Source: a virus. From it: a stretch of 64,000 nt of DNA. The notes under the pieces were generated by a model, which was not told the DNA's origin, made no database searches, and worked only from the letters and a program-made list of their open reading frames with translations. Below, one piece after another: positions 7,335-14,610 of this stretch. The stretch is from IMG/VR virus record IMGVR_UViG_3300009152_000046, positions 1-64,000 of that record. The stretch is one strand, 5' to 3'. The position numbers were made by a program, and so were the translations under genes. Within the stretch, counting starts at the first letter, position 1; each line of letters opens with the position of its first letter.

Positions 7335-8075
7335 TTGAAGAAAAATGTTTATACCTTTCGTCAGTGGTTAGCTGAAGAAGTTGAATATCACAAAGAGCTT
7401 TGTCCAAAGGTATGGAATAATCACCAGCTTGATCCAGAGGTAAGAAAAAAGTTATTAGCAATAGGTCAAGACTTTTGGGAATCACTAAAACTTGAAGTTC
7501 CAGTAGTGGATGTGCAATTAACTGGTTCACTTGCAAATTTTAACTGGACTAACTCATCTGATTTGGACGTACATATAATTATTGATTTTTCACAAGTTGA
7601 TAAAAACGTTGAGCTAGTACGAAAAGCGTTAGATGGTCAGAGATTTATCTGGAATCAACGTCACCCAGCTATCGTAAAAGGACATGATGTTGAATGTTAT
7701 GTACAACATAAGGACGAACAGCACGTTTCGTCTGGCTTGTTTTCAATCCTAAAGAATAAATGGTTAGTTACTCCTACCTGGAATCCTCCACAAGTTGACG
7801 AAAAAGACGTTAACGAAAAGGTAAGGGTAATTAAGTCTGAATTCAAAGAGATTAAATCAAGAATGCGTGGAGCATCGGCTGAAGAATCCCTTTCTCTATA
7901 TGATTATCTTGAACGTTTTAAGAAAAAGATTATGGCAGATCGTAAAGAAGGACTTGCTACTGACGGCGAGTTTTCAGTAGAAAACCTAGTATTTAAGGAG
8001 CTGCGTCGTGACGGCACCATCGAGGACATACTAGATACAATGAGTCAGATTTATACAAATATCTATCAAGATTAA
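7335..8075 (+). CDS. Nucleotidyltransferase-fold protein with cargo-like N-terminus
   Basis: Start is TTG at 7335, 30 nt from a late box. The first 14 residues (MKKNVYTFRQWLAE) match the cargo pattern with L-A-E as the possible cleavage site. Residues 62-82 hold the pol-beta nucleotidyltransferase signature: TGSLANF, then SSDLDVHI with the DxD pair at Asp76/Asp78; a third acidic position may be in HDVECYV near 118-122. This fold transfers nucleotides to proteins, RNA or small molecules (MNT, CCA-type and related enzymes). Substrate cannot be read from sequence. The C-terminal half is helical and charged. A packaged, injected nucleotide-modifying enzyme is my inference. Confidence 0.75.
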   Translation: MKKNVYTFRQWLAEEVEYHKELCPKVWNNHQLDPEVRKKLLAIGQDFWESLKLEVPVVDVQLTGSLANFNWTNSSDLDVHIIIDFSQVDKNVELVRKALDGQRFIWNQRHPAIVKGHDVECYVQHKDEQHVSSGLFSILKNKWLVTPTWNPPQVDEKDVNEKVRVIKSEFKEIKSRMRGASAEESLSLYDYLERFKKKIMADRKEGLATDGEFSVENLVFKELRRDGTIEDILDTMSQIYTNIYQD

Positions 8076-8084
8076 ATAAATAAT
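8075..8084 (+). promoter_or_regulatory. Late-type promoter box
   Basis: AATAAATAAT, 27 nt before the ATG at 8102. The leader after the box is almost identical to that before the gene at 62877. Confidence 0.65.
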
Positions 8085-8101
8085 AAAAATAACTCAAATA
8101 A

Positions 8102-8260
8102 ATGGCATTTATTAATTGGGGTTCTGAGAGCCCAGAACAACTAGCAATTAGGCGTCAAATCGAAGAGCAGACGATGTACGAACAGATGGTAATGATGGCA
8201 CAAAGCAGAGCAGGTCAAGCTCCTGGTGCTGCTGGAGTAGCTGGTGGCGGTGGCGGAGGT
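8102..8260 (+). repeat. Anchor module copy 1 (shared with 62877-63035)
   Basis: Codons 1-53 encode the same N-terminal module as at 62877-63035 with only a few substitutions, and the 27-nt leader is also conserved. Downstream coding sequence is unrelated. Confidence 0.85.
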
Positions 8261-9505
8261 CTCACTAACTTTGCTGCACTGTTCAGTCTATATGAAGGAC
8301 TAACAACATACGCACAAAGTGCAACCAGTGACGAAGCCGGTAACATATATACTTTATCTTCTGTAGAAACTGAAGGTGATAAAAATAATGTTCTACGTAA
8401 GATATCGTCTACTGGAGTTATTATTTGGGAAATCATAGTAGAGTCAAGTATGCCAGAATCCGATATTACGCCGAGTCGTATTAGATTGTCTCCTGATGGG
8501 TTTTTGTATGTGGTCGTAAGCGCAGGTATCTCAAAACATATGACAGAGGACGGTACTTTGCTTTGGACCTATTTAGTCGATACTGATGTTACTAACACAG
8601 ATATGATTTCTGTGGCTTTCTTGTCAGATGGAACACCAGTAACACTTTCTGACCTTGATGAATTTGATAATGGTATTGAAACATCTTTATTATGTACCTG
8701 GGATAAAATCACTGGTGCTAAACTTACAGAAAAACAATTTGACTTAGGAATCGGTGATCAATATTCCCAAGCCGATATTATGATTGACGCGGAAGATAAC
8801 GTAATTCTGGCCTTAGATTATGATGACGGTGGATATGGTACTGTGATAATAAAATGGAATTTATCTGACGATAGTGAAGTATGGCGTTACGATATCTATG
8901 AAGATGATTATGATGATCAAGATCAAGACGTTACTGGATTAGGAATGGATCAAGAGGGCAATATCTATGCTAATGGTTATGGCCGAGGACTAACAAAATT
9001 AAACTCAGACGGAGAATTGGTTTGGGCAAGGGTTATAGACGAAGACTTAAACTTATATGGACTAGCCGTTTCACCAGTTGGAGATTGCTATATGTATGGT
9101 GATGATTATGAAGCGCTTCAGGTTACTAAAATATCATCAGACGGAGATTTACAATGGAGCTATCGTGTTACTGCAGCAGATGATTTAGACGATTCAGGAT
9201 GGGACGATAACGCAATTTCTTCGGCACAATGGTCTAACGGCAAGCTATATTTAATGGCACGATATGACTGGGATGATGATTCTGATGAACAAGAACTTAT
9301 ACTTCGGGTTGGTGATCAGCAAATTTCGGGTGTCTATGGACCTTTTACTTTTACTCCATATTCTCAAGAGATGATAACAGTAAATCCACCAGATAATGGA
9401 CATACTGCAAGTACGGCTAATACCAATATTTTATCAAATAGCGGTGCTACATTAAATACTTTTTATACTAACCTCATAACAGTTGAAATAACAAATTTAC
9501 CATAA
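8102..9505 (+). CDS. Propeller-like virion/fibre protein with conserved N-terminal anchor
   Basis: 467 residues. Residues 1-53 are nearly identical to those of the protein at 62877: opening MAFINWGSESPEQL, a helical EEQTMYEQMV segment, and a Gly/Ala tail ending GVAGGGG. The rest is unrelated to that protein and shows repeated blade-like units (a GN/DG-x-[IF/LY]-Y strand followed by an acidic turn and a W near the next strand, e.g. GNIYTLSS, DGFLYVVV, GNIYANGY, GDCYMYGD), suggesting a beta-propeller. No catalytic site is seen. I infer an exposed virion protein attached by a shared anchor, possibly for receptor or glycan binding. The following small gene starts two bases after the stop. Confidence 0.7.
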   Translation: MAFINWGSESPEQLAIRRQIEEQTMYEQMVMMAQSRAGQAPGAAGVAGGGGGGLTNFAALFSLYEGLTTYAQSATSDEAGNIYTLSSVETEGDKNNVLRKISSTGVIIWEIIVESSMPESDITPSRIRLSPDGFLYVVVSAGISKHMTEDGTLLWTYLVDTDVTNTDMISVAFLSDGTPVTLSDLDEFDNGIETSLLCTWDKITGAKLTEKQFDLGIGDQYSQADIMIDAEDNVILALDYDDGGYGTVIIKWNLSDDSEVWRYDIYEDDYDDQDQDVTGLGMDQEGNIYANGYGRGLTKLNSDGELVWARVIDEDLNLYGLAVSPVGDCYMYGDDYEALQVTKISSDGDLQWSYRVTAADDLDDSGWDDNAISSAQWSNGKLYLMARYDWDDDSDEQELILRVGDQQISGVYGPFTFTPYSQEMITVNPPDNGHTASTANTNILSNSGATLNTFYTNLITVEITNLP

Positions 9506-9507
9506 AT

Positions 9508-9783
9508 ATGAAAACATTAATAGAAAATAGCATTTTGGTTAAACGCACAGGAAAAGGCAACCAAGTAAAAACAATTTTTAACTCTGCAGAAACAGAGTCA
9601 CAGAAGTGGTTTGATATCTCAGGACTTTCAGGAAAAAGAGTATCAGTTGAGTATTCTTACACTGAAGACTCCCTAACTAAATTCGGTTCTCTGTTTATCA
9701 GTATACCGGAGTCGTTAGATGAATCTGCTGTAAAGGAACACATAATTTCTGCAATAACAGAATTTTTATCAAATCCTGCATAA
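9508..9783 (+). CDS. Small unknown protein following the fibre gene (91 aa)
   Basis: Starts MKTLIENSILVKRTGKGNQ two bases after the fibre stop, so probably translationally coupled. The protein looks like a small alpha/beta domain: beta-rich first half (TIFNSAETESQKW, RVSVEYSY) and a C-terminal helix (VKEHIISAITEFL). Not recognised. Position suggests a fibre-associated accessory or assembly protein; no equivalent follows the second fibre-type gene at 62877. Confidence 0.7.
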   Translation: MKTLIENSILVKRTGKGNQVKTIFNSAETESQKWFDISGLSGKRVSVEYSYTEDSLTKFGSLFISIPESLDESAVKEHIISAITEFLSNPA

Positions 9784-9854
9784 ACGCCAAGTTTATTTTA
9801 ACGTGAATAGGCGAAGATTCCTTACACGAATTAAAAGAATACTTATAAGAAGTA

Positions 9855-9864
9855 AATAAATAAT
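9855..9864 (+). promoter_or_regulatory. Late-type promoter box
   Basis: AATAAATAAT and an A-run, 26 nt before the ATG at 9881. Confidence 0.65.
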
Positions 9865-9880
9865 AAAAAAAAGAAACTAC

Positions 9881-10933
9881 ATGCATCGTTTTATCGACTA
9901 TAGAAAAATTTTTGAAGCAGAAGAGACTGGAACCCCAATTGATCCTGCACAAGTAACTCAATCCCAACCTACACAAGCAGAAGCACCAGTTATGACTGGC
10001 ATTACCGCTCCATCTGGAAAAAACGCAATGTTGATAGTATATCTTACTGATGCGGATTCAGAACAATTATCTGATTTTGCACAACAAGGAAATCAAACTG
10101 GAGAAATATTTGTTCGTCCAGCGGTTTTAGTGGACAAGAAAAATCCTGATCCAGCAAAACCGCTAATCGTTCCTAATTTTCCAACAGACCTTAATGTTGC
10201 TCTTGCAGTGGCAGTAGACGATATGACAAAGACGTATCCTACAGCTGATGCAGCGCATGGAGTTACTGCGGAAAACACACTAGTATTTAACGTGTTACCA
10301 AAACAACTTTCTGGATTATCGGATATTGACTCCGGTCCAGTTACGCTACCTTTTAACACTAAAGCTGGAGATCCAAACTCAGCAATGAATGTAATGTTTA
10401 TTAAAACTCAAGCTGGTGCTCAAAATGCACCAACTGAACCGGCTGAACCGGCTGAAGCTACTGCATCTAAAACTCCTGAGATGATTCAACAAATGGCAGA
10501 CACTGGAACAACTGCTCCTGGTGCTCTTACCTCGACTGGTGCAAATCCTACTAAATCAATTAACAGCTTCGACGAATTCGTTAGCGAATCTAAAAAGAAA
10601 TGGATCGCAGATATTGATATGAAGAAAGGAGCTCTTCGTAAAGAGATGAAGAAGGGAAAAGAAGAAAAGATTACTAAAGCTGATATCTTAAAAAAAGAAG
10701 CTAGCTTGAAGAAAAAAGACAAGGACAAGAAAAAACCAGGTCTTCAATTAAATAAAAAAGATGCTAAGACTCACAAGAGAGATGTTCTTGCTCTTAACTT
10801 AATGAAAGCATCTGGTGCAATCAGCGAATCGAGACAAGAAAAAATCAAAGGTGCAAAAGATCAATTGGTGAAAATACACGAAGTTATTTCTAAAATGATC
10901 GAACAAACTGCACGTAAAAATAAAGGAATCTAA
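9881..10933 (+). CDS. Two-module capsid-cargo candidate with basic tail (350 aa)
   Basis: The N-terminus MHRFIDYRKIFEAEE has I-F-E before Ala. Residues 30-190 form a Pro/Thr-linked soluble domain; 190-225 is a low-complexity Ala/Pro/Thr linker. Then a second, internal copy of the cargo motif appears near residue 227: INSFDEFVSESKKK, with V-S-E before Ser. Everything after it is very basic and lysine-rich (MKKGALRKEMKKGKEE, KKKDKDKKKPG), ending in a helix. Cleavage at both sites would release an acidic domain and a DNA-binding-type lysine-rich domain. The next gene starts one base after the stop. Confidence 0.75.
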   Translation: MHRFIDYRKIFEAEETGTPIDPAQVTQSQPTQAEAPVMTGITAPSGKNAMLIVYLTDADSEQLSDFAQQGNQTGEIFVRPAVLVDKKNPDPAKPLIVPNFPTDLNVALAVAVDDMTKTYPTADAAHGVTAENTLVFNVLPKQLSGLSDIDSGPVTLPFNTKAGDPNSAMNVMFIKTQAGAQNAPTEPAEPAEATASKTPEMIQQMADTGTTAPGALTSTGANPTKSINSFDEFVSESKKKWIADIDMKKGALRKEMKKGKEEKITKADILKKEASLKKKDKDKKKPGLQLNKKDAKTHKRDVLALNLMKASGAISESRQEKIKGAKDQLVKIHEVISKMIEQTARKNKGI

Positions 10934-10934
10934 T

Positions 10935-11453
10935 ATGAAACTTAACGAATGTTCATGTGGCTGCGGCGGAATGTCAGATGGCTGTACTAGTAATCAAAAG
11001 GAACAGGAAAACTATATGTTTTTCGGAAACTTGGAAACTATTAAAAGAGCTGTTGATTCTCTTCTACAAATGGATCCACAAAAAGTTGACGCTATCCTAA
11101 AGGATGGACATAACTGGGCAGCAGATCATATTGCTACTTCAAAGGACGATATCGAAGAAGTTGCAGGATTCTTAATGAATCGTATGGGTGAAAACCAAAT
11201 GATGTCTCAACCTAACGAAAAGAGTATGGGATACGTACAAACATTTGAAAGTTTTGTTAAAAAATATGGAGAGAAAATAACTCCAGAAGAATTTAAAAAG
11301 ATTAAGAAAAATACTAAGATCGTATATTTAGGTACACCATACACTGTTGTAAAGAATGATGACTCAGTTCTGCATCTTAAATCTGAAAAAAGCGGTCACG
11401 AAAAAACAGTCAACTTAGGAATGTTTAATCATGGCGGCGCAATCACTGGATAA
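10935..11453 (+). CDS. Cys-cluster protein with internal cargo motif (172 aa)
   Basis: Begins MKLNECSCGCGGMSDGC, a cluster of four Cys in a glycine-rich context that could bind a metal. Residues 25-95 form a helical domain. At residue 98 a Met opens MGYVQTFESFVKKYGEK, the cargo-like aromatic motif, followed by a small beta-rich domain (IVYLGTPYTVVK). Internal initiation at the ATG at 11226, or cleavage nearby, would give a separate 75-residue product. Not recognised as a family. It lies between two other cargo candidates in one late operon. Confidence 0.7.
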   Translation: MKLNECSCGCGGMSDGCTSNQKEQENYMFFGNLETIKRAVDSLLQMDPQKVDAILKDGHNWAADHIATSKDDIEEVAGFLMNRMGENQMMSQPNEKSMGYVQTFESFVKKYGEKITPEEFKKIKKNTKIVYLGTPYTVVKNDDSVLHLKSEKSGHEKTVNLGMFNHGGAITG

Positions 11454-11472
11454 ACTAAAAAAATAATAAAGA

Positions 11473-11727
11473 ATGAACACGATTTACACTTTCGCAGAAT
11501 TTATCAATGAGGCAAAGAAAATGCCAAAGATGAAAGAGGAAGCTCCAGTTAAAAAGGTAGCAAAGAAAAAAGAAGAAAAAGCTCCAGCCAAAAAGGTAGC
11601 GAAGAAAAAGATAGATCAAGACGGCGACGGTGATATGGATTTTGCTGATGCAAAAATTGCTCAATACACTGCGGGTGGAATGGACAAGAAGAAAGCAGTT
11701 GCTGCTTCTAAGAAATTCAATAAGTAA
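11473..11727 (+). CDS. Histone-like, EF-hand-containing internal protein candidate (84 aa)
   Basis: The opening MNTIYTFAEFINEAKK is one of the clearest cargo motifs here (I-N-E before Ala, cleavage after residue 13). Residues 15-46 are H1-like: two KKVAKK blocks joined by EEKAPA. Residues 48-59 read DQDGDGDMDFAD, with Asp at EF-loop positions 1, 3, 5, 7, 9 and 12, Gly at 6 and a hydrophobic residue at 8, as in a calcium-binding EF-hand or dockerin loop. After cleavage this would be a small basic, probably Ca-binding, DNA-associated protein. An A-rich stretch at 11457-11467 precedes it, and a terminator follows. Confidence 0.8.
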   Translation: MNTIYTFAEFINEAKKMPKMKEEAPVKKVAKKKEEKAPAKKVAKKKIDQDGDGDMDFADAKIAQYTAGGMDKKKAVAASKKFNK

Positions 11728-11746
11728 TATTCTTTAATCAAAAAGG

Positions 11747-11769
11747 AAAGCCAGCACTAAGCTGGCTTT
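11747..11769. terminator. Terminator between convergent genes
   Basis: AAAGCCAGC and GCTGGCTTT around ACTAA, then a T-run. It ends the 9881-11727 late operon and faces the end of the minus-strand gene at 11771. Confidence 0.8.
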
Positions 11770-11770
11770 T

Positions 11771-12385
11771 TTAGTTTCCGATATAGAGTATCGTCGGATT
11801 ATTTTTGTGTACATCGATTCCAGGATATTCCCTCTTAAATTTTTCTAAGTTAAAAGGTTTAGTAATCAGGTGTATTCCATTTTTTGTTGAAATTATGTCA
11901 AGACATTTACTATTTTCTAAACTGCCATCTGGAGTTAGCTTAGTAATAGGCTCACATCTATATTCAATGAAAGCACACATCAGTGGACTCACTTGGTCGA
12001 CTCCATCTAAATCAATTATCCATCGCTTTTCCTTACCCGTTGCATAAGCTCCGCATACTGAATCATAGGCATTACGAACTGACTTATAATCACGGTTCAT
12101 AATAATATCTGTCACTTTTTTAAGCGTATGAAATGCAACCATCTCAAAAGATCGAACGTTAAGATTGATGTAGGCACGTGCTCCATGAAAATCACACAGA
12201 GCAACAATCTCAGGTTCGACTGCATCGAGGTGATTGACTGATCTGATATAATAAGTCTTAATCACTTGAGAGTTTGACCCAAGTTCAGGGTGTTCTTTCT
12301 TGCGTTTTAAAACCTGAAGATGATAGAAGTCGTCCTCACTTTCAAAGCGAATCAGTTTCATAATCTGTTTAAAATTATTGGTCAT
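11771..12385 (-). CDS. Primase-polymerase (AEP)-like protein candidate
   Basis: About 204 residues from the ATG at 12385, which overlaps the upstream stop; an ATG at 12361 is an alternative. Further upstream in-frame starts lie inside the previous gene. Three motifs fall in the order expected of archaeo-eukaryotic primase/PrimPol catalytic cores: WIIDLDGVD (a D-x-D pair), STKNGIHLITKP (the S/T-x-x-G-x-H region), and GIDVHK near the C-terminus. The length is short for a full AEP enzyme, and the family call is by motif only. It would be a second primase-type activity beside the DnaG-type protein at 27.2 kb. It is the last gene of the early-type minus-strand block 11.8-14.1 kb. Confidence 0.55.
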   Translation of the reverse strand: MTNNFKQIMKLIRFESEDDFYHLQVLKRKKEHPELGSNSQVIKTYYIRSVNHLDAVEPEIVALCDFHGARAYINLNVRSFEMVAFHTLKKVTDIIMNRDYKSVRNAYDSVCGAYATGKEKRWIIDLDGVDQVSPLMCAFIEYRCEPITKLTPDGSLENSKCLDIISTKNGIHLITKPFNLEKFKREYPGIDVHKNNPTILYIGN

Positions 12386-13190
12386 CTTTTTCTTTTTTTG
12401 GAATTGGGCCTTCTCCCTTTGTCCATTGTTTAAGATCTTCCAATGCATACCACCCATAATTATCCTGCGAGTCTTGTGGATTGAGCCAAAAGGTTATTTC
12501 CTTTTTTGATTCGTCTTTCCAACGAGGTGAAAGAGCATTAAACTTTTTGCCGGCTTTTTCAAGTATCTTATGAATACCTGTATTAACTACTGCTTTTTCC
12601 AAGTCTAATCTATCTTGGTCAGTATCAGTCATTGATTTTTTAAAATCTTCAGGTATTCTAGACACGATCGCAATAACTAGTCCGCCATTTTTAAATGCAC
12701 CAGAGCCACCAGTCCAAATTGCAATATCCTTATTTTGAAAAGCGGTTACAAACTCATCGCAAATTAACTCGTCTTCAACTAAAAATAAGAATCTAGACTC
12801 TGCCCAAAAACCAAGTACTGAGTCTCTAGTTGGATCCCAATGCGAAGACTTAGTTAACCATGAATAATCTGAATTGACTCTCCATGAATCCTTCATCGCA
12901 ATACCAAACAATTTCTTTTTGGTGCGCTTTACGCTTTTATCCATCGACCACTGTGGAACCTCAAGTTCTACCTTTTCAATGATACTGTCGCACTTAGTTA
13001 TTGTACGTGAGTCAATTCCGATCTTTGGAGATTTTATTCCAAAAAAAGATTTTTCCGAAGAAATACCAAAGCGACTATTGATTCCTTTGATACCCCATTC
13101 ATGTTCTGCACAGTAATCTGCACCTAAATTAACTGCAATAATTTCTTTGTCATCACCAATCCAGAATTGGCCATCTGTTCCTTTTCTCAT
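12375..13190 (-). CDS. Unknown early protein (271 aa)
   Basis: No family recognised. The protein is soluble, Trp-rich (EVPQWSM, DYSWLTKSSHWDP, GFWAES) and ends in a basic/acidic tail KKEKDDQ. A segment near residues 150-175 (DIAIWTGGSGAFKNGGLV) is glycine-rich and might form a turn or nucleotide-contact loop. The gene is tightly packed: its start abuts the stop of the 100-residue gene upstream, and its 3' end overlaps the primase-polymerase-like gene by 11 bases, so it may act with that protein. Confidence 0.7.
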   Translation of the reverse strand: MRKGTDGQFWIGDDKEIIAVNLGADYCAEHEWGIKGINSRFGISSEKSFFGIKSPKIGIDSRTITKCDSIIEKVELEVPQWSMDKSVKRTKKKLFGIAMKDSWRVNSDYSWLTKSSHWDPTRDSVLGFWAESRFLFLVEDELICDEFVTAFQNKDIAIWTGGSGAFKNGGLVIAIVSRIPEDFKKSMTDTDQDRLDLEKAVVNTGIHKILEKAGKKFNALSPRWKDESKKEITFWLNPQDSQDNYGWYALEDLKQWTKGEGPIPKKEKDDQ

Positions 13191-13492
13191 TATATTAAAT
13201 CAAATTTAGTTCCTAACTTTTGTTCTAATTCTTCAAGTGAAAATTTGTGAAATGCGGCAGAAAGTAATTCTAGTTTTTCTTGTCTTACTAAACCTCCGTC
13301 CATTCCTCGATCTTCGAAAAAGCCTACTGTTGCTAGATTAGAGTTGAGGTCAGACACTGCTTGAGCAATATTTTTCAATTCATCCTCACTAGCATAATCG
13401 TCGATGTATTCAATAATATCATCGTAATCAATTTCGATGTCAGCATCAACGTCTTTATACATCGTTCTGCCTCTTTTTCTTCCTTTTGTCAT
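13190..13492 (-). CDS. Small acidic protein of unknown function (100 aa)
   Basis: Opens with a basic patch (MTKGRKRGRTMYK), then a highly acidic helix (DVDADIEIDYDDIIEYIDDY), then a Leu-rich helical region ending TKFDLI. No motif recognised. It lies between the HAD phosphatase gene and the 271-residue gene with single-base or few-base spacing, so it belongs to the same minus-strand early unit. A second in-frame ATG at residue 11 is a possible alternative start. Confidence 0.65.
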   Translation of the reverse strand: MTKGRKRGRTMYKDVDADIEIDYDDIIEYIDDYASEDELKNIAQAVSDLNSNLATVGFFEDRGMDGGLVRQEKLELLSAAFHKFSLEELEQKLGTKFDLI

Positions 13493-13498
13493 GATTTT

Positions 13499-14068
13499 TT
13501 ATTTTAAATAGTTAATGATTTTTTCTTTAATTCCACACTGTTTTATTCCTTCTTTTGATTTAGGAGTTAACACAAAATTTTCTAATCCCCAATCTTCTCT
13601 CTTTTGCATTTGCAAGTCATCGACTGCAACCCAATGGGTAATCTCAGTATGCTCGCGTAAATACTGCAATATTTCTAGAGTACGACACTGTTCTCGATCC
13701 CGATTATATTGCCATGGAAAATCTTTAGGTTGTTCACAATTCTTCAAATCCGGAGTAAAGGCAATTGGTTTTTTTGCGATTCCTTGTTGTTCATAATAGT
13801 CTCCCATCTCCTCAACGTTTGCAAAGTTTTTCCAGTCAGAACTAACTACGATTTCTGCGTCAGTTTCTTCTAGGATTTTATTCAGTACAGTGATGGCTTT
13901 TTTATCAAAGTCGTCGAATCTACAGTCTACTGGCAATCCATAATTTGGAGAAGACATTTTAGGTTTTATGTCAGACTCTCTGTAAAATTTATCTTTTTTC
14001 TTTGCGCGACCTCCCCAGTTTTCAGCAAGGCAAATCACTCCATCATGATCTAAAAATATTACTTTCAT
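13499..14068 (-). CDS. HAD-fold phosphatase, RNA-repair-associated type
   Basis: The ATG at 14068 is chosen: an upstream in-frame ATG at 14116 would lie within the upstream hairpin/promoter region. The protein (189 residues) opens MKVIFLDHDGVI, the HAD motif I with Asp7 as nucleophile and Asp9 as acid/base. Motif II is EIVVSSDWK; a late acidic region is AVDDLQMQ. The insertion after motif I (ENWGGRAKKKDKFY) resembles HAD domains found with phage RNA-repair proteins. Substrate unknown; a 3'-phosphate or nucleotide is plausible. It heads the unit reaching to 11771 and is preceded by a conserved hairpin element. Confidence 0.75.
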   Translation of the reverse strand: MKVIFLDHDGVICLAENWGGRAKKKDKFYRESDIKPKMSSPNYGLPVDCRFDDFDKKAITVLNKILEETDAEIVVSSDWKNFANVEEMGDYYEQQGIAKKPIAFTPDLKNCEQPKDFPWQYNRDREQCRTLEILQYLREHTEITHWVAVDDLQMQKREDWGLENFVLTPKSKEGIKQCGIKEKIINYLK

Positions 14069-14103
14069 ATTGTATAATTTTTGTTTTACATACTTATAAC
14101 AAA

Positions 14104-14134
14104 GTGTAAAAAACATTAAAACGATTTTTTACAC
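14104..14134 (-). promoter_or_regulatory. Hairpin element copy 1 upstream of the HAD gene
   Basis: A perfect 10-bp inverted repeat (GTGTAAAAAA / TTTTTTACAC) encloses the 11-nt centre CATTAAAACGA (plus strand). The copy at 14396-14426 has the identical centre but a different, equally perfect stem. Both are followed on the minus strand by TTTGTTATAA, a possible -10 region, and lie 28-42 nt upstream of a start codon. Confidence 0.6.
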
Positions 14135-14141
14135 TCAACCG

Positions 14142-14354
14142 TTATAAAGAATTTATTGTTAAATAAGTTAAACAATCTTCAACACACTCATCAATAGTGT
14201 CAAAACCGAACCAATTTCTTGTTTTTACTCCATCAACATCCCAAATATATTTGTAATAAGTTTCCTCACTTTTTGTTCTCATTACCTTTTCAATCTTAAC
14301 AACATTTCCTGAGTTGAAGATTGCTCTCATTTTTTCTTCTAATGTAAATTCCAT
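14142..14354 (-). CDS. Small unknown early protein (70 aa)
   Basis: MEFTLEEKMRAIFNSGN followed by a two-strand region (VMRTKSEETYYKYIWDVDG, TRNWFGFDT) and a C-terminal helix (IDECVEDCLTYL). This alpha-beta-beta-alpha layout suggests a small stand-alone fold; I do not recognise it. It has its own copy of the conserved hairpin upstream and another copy just beyond its 3' end, so it seems to be regulated in the same way as the HAD gene that follows. Confidence 0.7.
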   Translation of the reverse strand: MEFTLEEKMRAIFNSGNVVKIEKVMRTKSEETYYKYIWDVDGVKTRNWFGFDTIDECVEDCLTYLTINSL

Positions 14355-14395
14355 CGTATTTTATATTTTATTGTTAATAAACTCTTTATAACAAA

Positions 14396-14426
14396 TGATA
14401 AACAACATTAAAACGATTGTTTATCA
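14396..14426 (-). promoter_or_regulatory. Hairpin element copy 2 upstream of the 70-residue gene
   Basis: Perfect 10-bp inverted repeat TGATAAACAA / TTGTTTATCA around the same 11-nt centre (CATTAAAACGA) as copy 1, followed on the minus strand by TTTGTTATAA. Flanking CGTTAT on the outer side is also shared. Confidence 0.6.
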
Positions 14427-14472
14427 TCGGACGTTATGCCCAGATTTTCTAAAGATATTATACTAAAATTTT

Positions 14473-14482
14473 AATAAATAAT
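14473..14482 (+). promoter_or_regulatory. Late-type promoter box of a small plus-strand unit
   Basis: AATAAATAAT within a minus-strand block, 28 nt before an ATG at 14501 and just before a run of hairpins. Confidence 0.55.
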
Positions 14483-14485
14483 AAA

Positions 14486-14610
14486 GACCGGCGGACTTAA
14501 ATGTCCCACATTAGGACCGGTTATAGTTTAGGCTATAAGAAAACGTCGACCTCGCTAGTCGACGTTTTCGCTTTCTATCGACCTGCGGTAAGTTTGTGTT
14601 TTACTGCAAG
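14486..14610 (+). ncRNA. Candidate structured RNA (tandem hairpins) behind a late box
   Basis: Four hairpins can be drawn in series. H1 closes with ACCGG/CCGGT (14487-14521) and has an inner AATGT-ccc-ACATT. H2 is TTATAG-TTTAGG-CTATAA (14521-14538). H3 has a 12-bp perfect stem, GAAAACGTCGAC/GTCGACGTTTTC, with a 7-nt loop (14539-14569). H4 is GCGGTAA/TTACTGC with one G-T pair (about 14585-14610). A late box precedes H1. The same region also contains a 50-codon reading frame, so an RNA and a small protein are competing explanations. Confidence 0.4.

Noticed and set aside
7255-7536. Minus-strand reading frame opposite the nucleotidyltransferase gene
   Set aside because: It lies antisense to a gene with clear catalytic motifs, has no promoter or coupling, and its sequence shows no protein-like features.
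11457-11470. Late box for the histone-like gene
   Set aside because: The A-rich stretch lacks the ATAAATAA core and is only 15 nt from the ATG; the gene is probably read through from 9855.
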